The notes beneath the pieces are model-generated. The model did no database searches and was not told the DNA's origin. It saw only the letters and a program-made list of their open reading frames with translations. The position numbers were made by a program, and so were the translations under genes. Positions 63,150-64,000 of a stretch of 64,000 nucleotides of DNA are shown one piece after another. Numbering within the stretch: position 1 is the stretch's first letter; each line of letters begins with the position of its first letter. Source of the DNA: Tenrec ecaudatus (Eukaryota > Chordata > Mammalia > Afrosoricida > Tenrecidae); assembly GCF_050624435.1 (NCBI RefSeq), contig NC_134546.1:10439001-10503000 (forward strand), given 5' to 3'.

Positions 63150-63775
63150 TATTTGCTCTATTGCAATGTACAACAACAACAGAAGACAGCAAATCCACGC
63201 CCTAAAAAAGGTCCCCCTGTACGATTTATACAGGAGGTGTACATCTACTCTTTTAGATGTGCTGGGAAGTCTCTTCATTCATAAAAATATCAGAACACTC
63301 AATAGGAATATTGGTGTATATATAGTTAACCTCCGACTATGCCACCAATAAAGCATGGAACACATATAAGGCTCTTTCTTTCATTCTTTTTGCTGTTTAG
63401 CTCAGGACATGCACCGATTCAGGCACAAAAGACAACATTAGATCAAGGCAGAACGTGCACAAATTTAAAAGCAGGCACACGGTCCCATGTAACTGGATCA
63501 CTCTTACTCTTGCCTTCACGCTTCCATGGGCCCCAAAGAGCGCCTGCCTACCAATGGCACCTTGAGTGTGTGGAGCGACATTGAAAGACTTGCTAAACTG
63601 CTACAAGCCGCAGTGACCTCCCTTGATAAACTTGACCTCTTCTAGAGTAGCAACTTCGGATTGGAGTTTTTCTGCAGCCCTTCTCTTTGTAGTCTTCAAA
63701 AGCCAAACCAGCCTCCCCCTTGCCTTCCTATGGCAAAGCCCATTGCGCCCCTTTGACACCAGGGGCTCGGTGCAC
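63150..63775. other. Unique-looking sequence before a CpG-rich block
   Basis: No repeat recognised. Base composition shifts toward GC after about 63500. Confidence 0.45.
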
Positions 63776-63792
63776 AAGGCCGACATGAATAT

Positions 63793-63809
63793 TCACCAGG
63801 GGGCGTGGC
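63793..63809 (+). promoter_or_regulatory. CTCF-like binding motif
   Basis: 'caccagggggcgtgg' agrees with the core of the vertebrate CTCF motif (consensus CCASYAGRKGGC) at nearly every informative position. CTCF anchors chromatin loops and often sits close to promoters. Occupancy cannot be seen from sequence. Confidence 0.55.
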
Positions 63810-63910
63810 CCCGCCTGCGTGCGCGGCTCCGGCAGCTGGGACCCGCTGAAAGGGCGCGCCAGCTGCACGCCCGGGGAAACAGTTCTCATTTTGTGTGCTG
63901 GGCTGACAAG

Positions 63911-64000
63911 ATGTCCAGCCTCCAGGCGGCTGGAGACGGCCACATTGTGCGTGTGCGGGAGGGGCTGCGCCAAGACGAATGGGCTTTACTGAGGCAAGGG
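63911..64000 (+). CDS. Possible 5' coding exon, runs off the window (unidentified)
   Basis: An ATG at 63911 has A at -3 ('acaagATG'), a favourable start context, and opens a 30-codon frame that is still open at the last base. The peptide starts MSSLQAAGDGHIVRVREG and continues with a charged stretch 'LRQDEWALLRQG', with no signal peptide or membrane segment. Only this much can be seen, and I do not recognise the protein. The support is the CpG-rich setting and absence of repeats, not homology. By chance, a 30-codon GC-rich frame is not rare, so this is a candidate only. Confidence 0.3.
   Translation, partial: MSSLQAAGDGHIVRVREGLRQDEWALLRQG

Larger units (their letters stand above)
63778..64000. 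promoter_or_regulatory. CpG-rich block, candidate promoter/CpG island edge
   Basis: About twenty CpGs fall in 220 bases, whereas most of the window is CpG-depleted. It contains GC-box-like 'gggcgtggcc' (63801-63810) and an eight-base palindrome 'ggcgcgcc' (about 63852). No TATA box is evident. The block continues past the window edge. Such density usually marks the 5' end of a host gene, and the open frame starting at 63911 fits plus-strand transcription. Confidence 0.55.

Noticed and set aside
63914..63934. Small hairpin 'tccagcc..ggctgga' in the CpG-rich block
   Set aside because: A 7-base stem in GC-rich DNA is expected by chance and has no terminator or RNA context.
1..64000. CRISPR array, prophage, operon or bacterial defence system
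   Set aside because: No regularly spaced repeats, no long intact frames and no prokaryotic signals. All large-scale structure is explained by mammalian interspersed repeats.

Overview
This window looks like a repeat-dense piece of nuclear DNA from a placental mammal, most probably an afrotherian and specifically a tenrec (Echinops-like). Three signals drive this. (1) More than 25 copies of a tRNA-derived SINE of the AfroSINE type, whose 3' tail matches the end of an RTE/BovB-type LINE. (2) At least ten degraded copies of that RTE LINE. (3) Three short hAT transposons with the termini of SPIN, a horizontally transferred family known from tenrec and only a scattered set of other tetrapods. This combination is inferred from remembered family features, not from a database search. 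There are no bacterial-style genes, operons or CRISPR arrays.

Layout. 0-5 kb: L1, SINEs, a probable LTR remnant and a dead RTE copy. 5-11 kb: a short L1 with target-site duplication, a solo LTR, a SPIN element, SINEs and a mariner-like palindromic MITE. 11.7-14.3 kb: a MaLR-type LTR retrotransposon with both LTRs and the internal region, carrying two SINEs. 14.6-19 kb: a solo LTR, an L1 3' UTR and an old L1 split by a Tigger-like element. 20-28.4 kb: L1 3' UTR copies, one with an internal tandem duplication, and a U6 snRNA pseudogene. 28.4-33.4 kb: a Tigger-like remnant split by an OC1-like hAT, then a ~2.9 kb RTE copy split by SPIN. 33-46 kb: RTE and SINE fragments between stretches of apparently unique DNA. 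46-51 kb: an L2 3' region and a long L1 3' region split by a solo LTR. 51-63 kb: RTE, SINE, a third SPIN and a solo LTR, then mostly unique sequence.

No complete host gene was recognised. Nearly all open reading frames are short chance frames or lie inside repeats. The one place that looks like the start of a host gene is the last ~220 bases. They are CpG-rich, contain a CTCF-like motif, and hold an ATG in good context at 63911 whose frame stays open to the window edge.

No new biological system is evident. The interesting content is transposon archaeology: nested insertions that give relative ages, exact hAT target-site duplications, subfamily-level tandem duplications inside L1 3' UTRs, and solo LTRs with exact 5-bp duplications.
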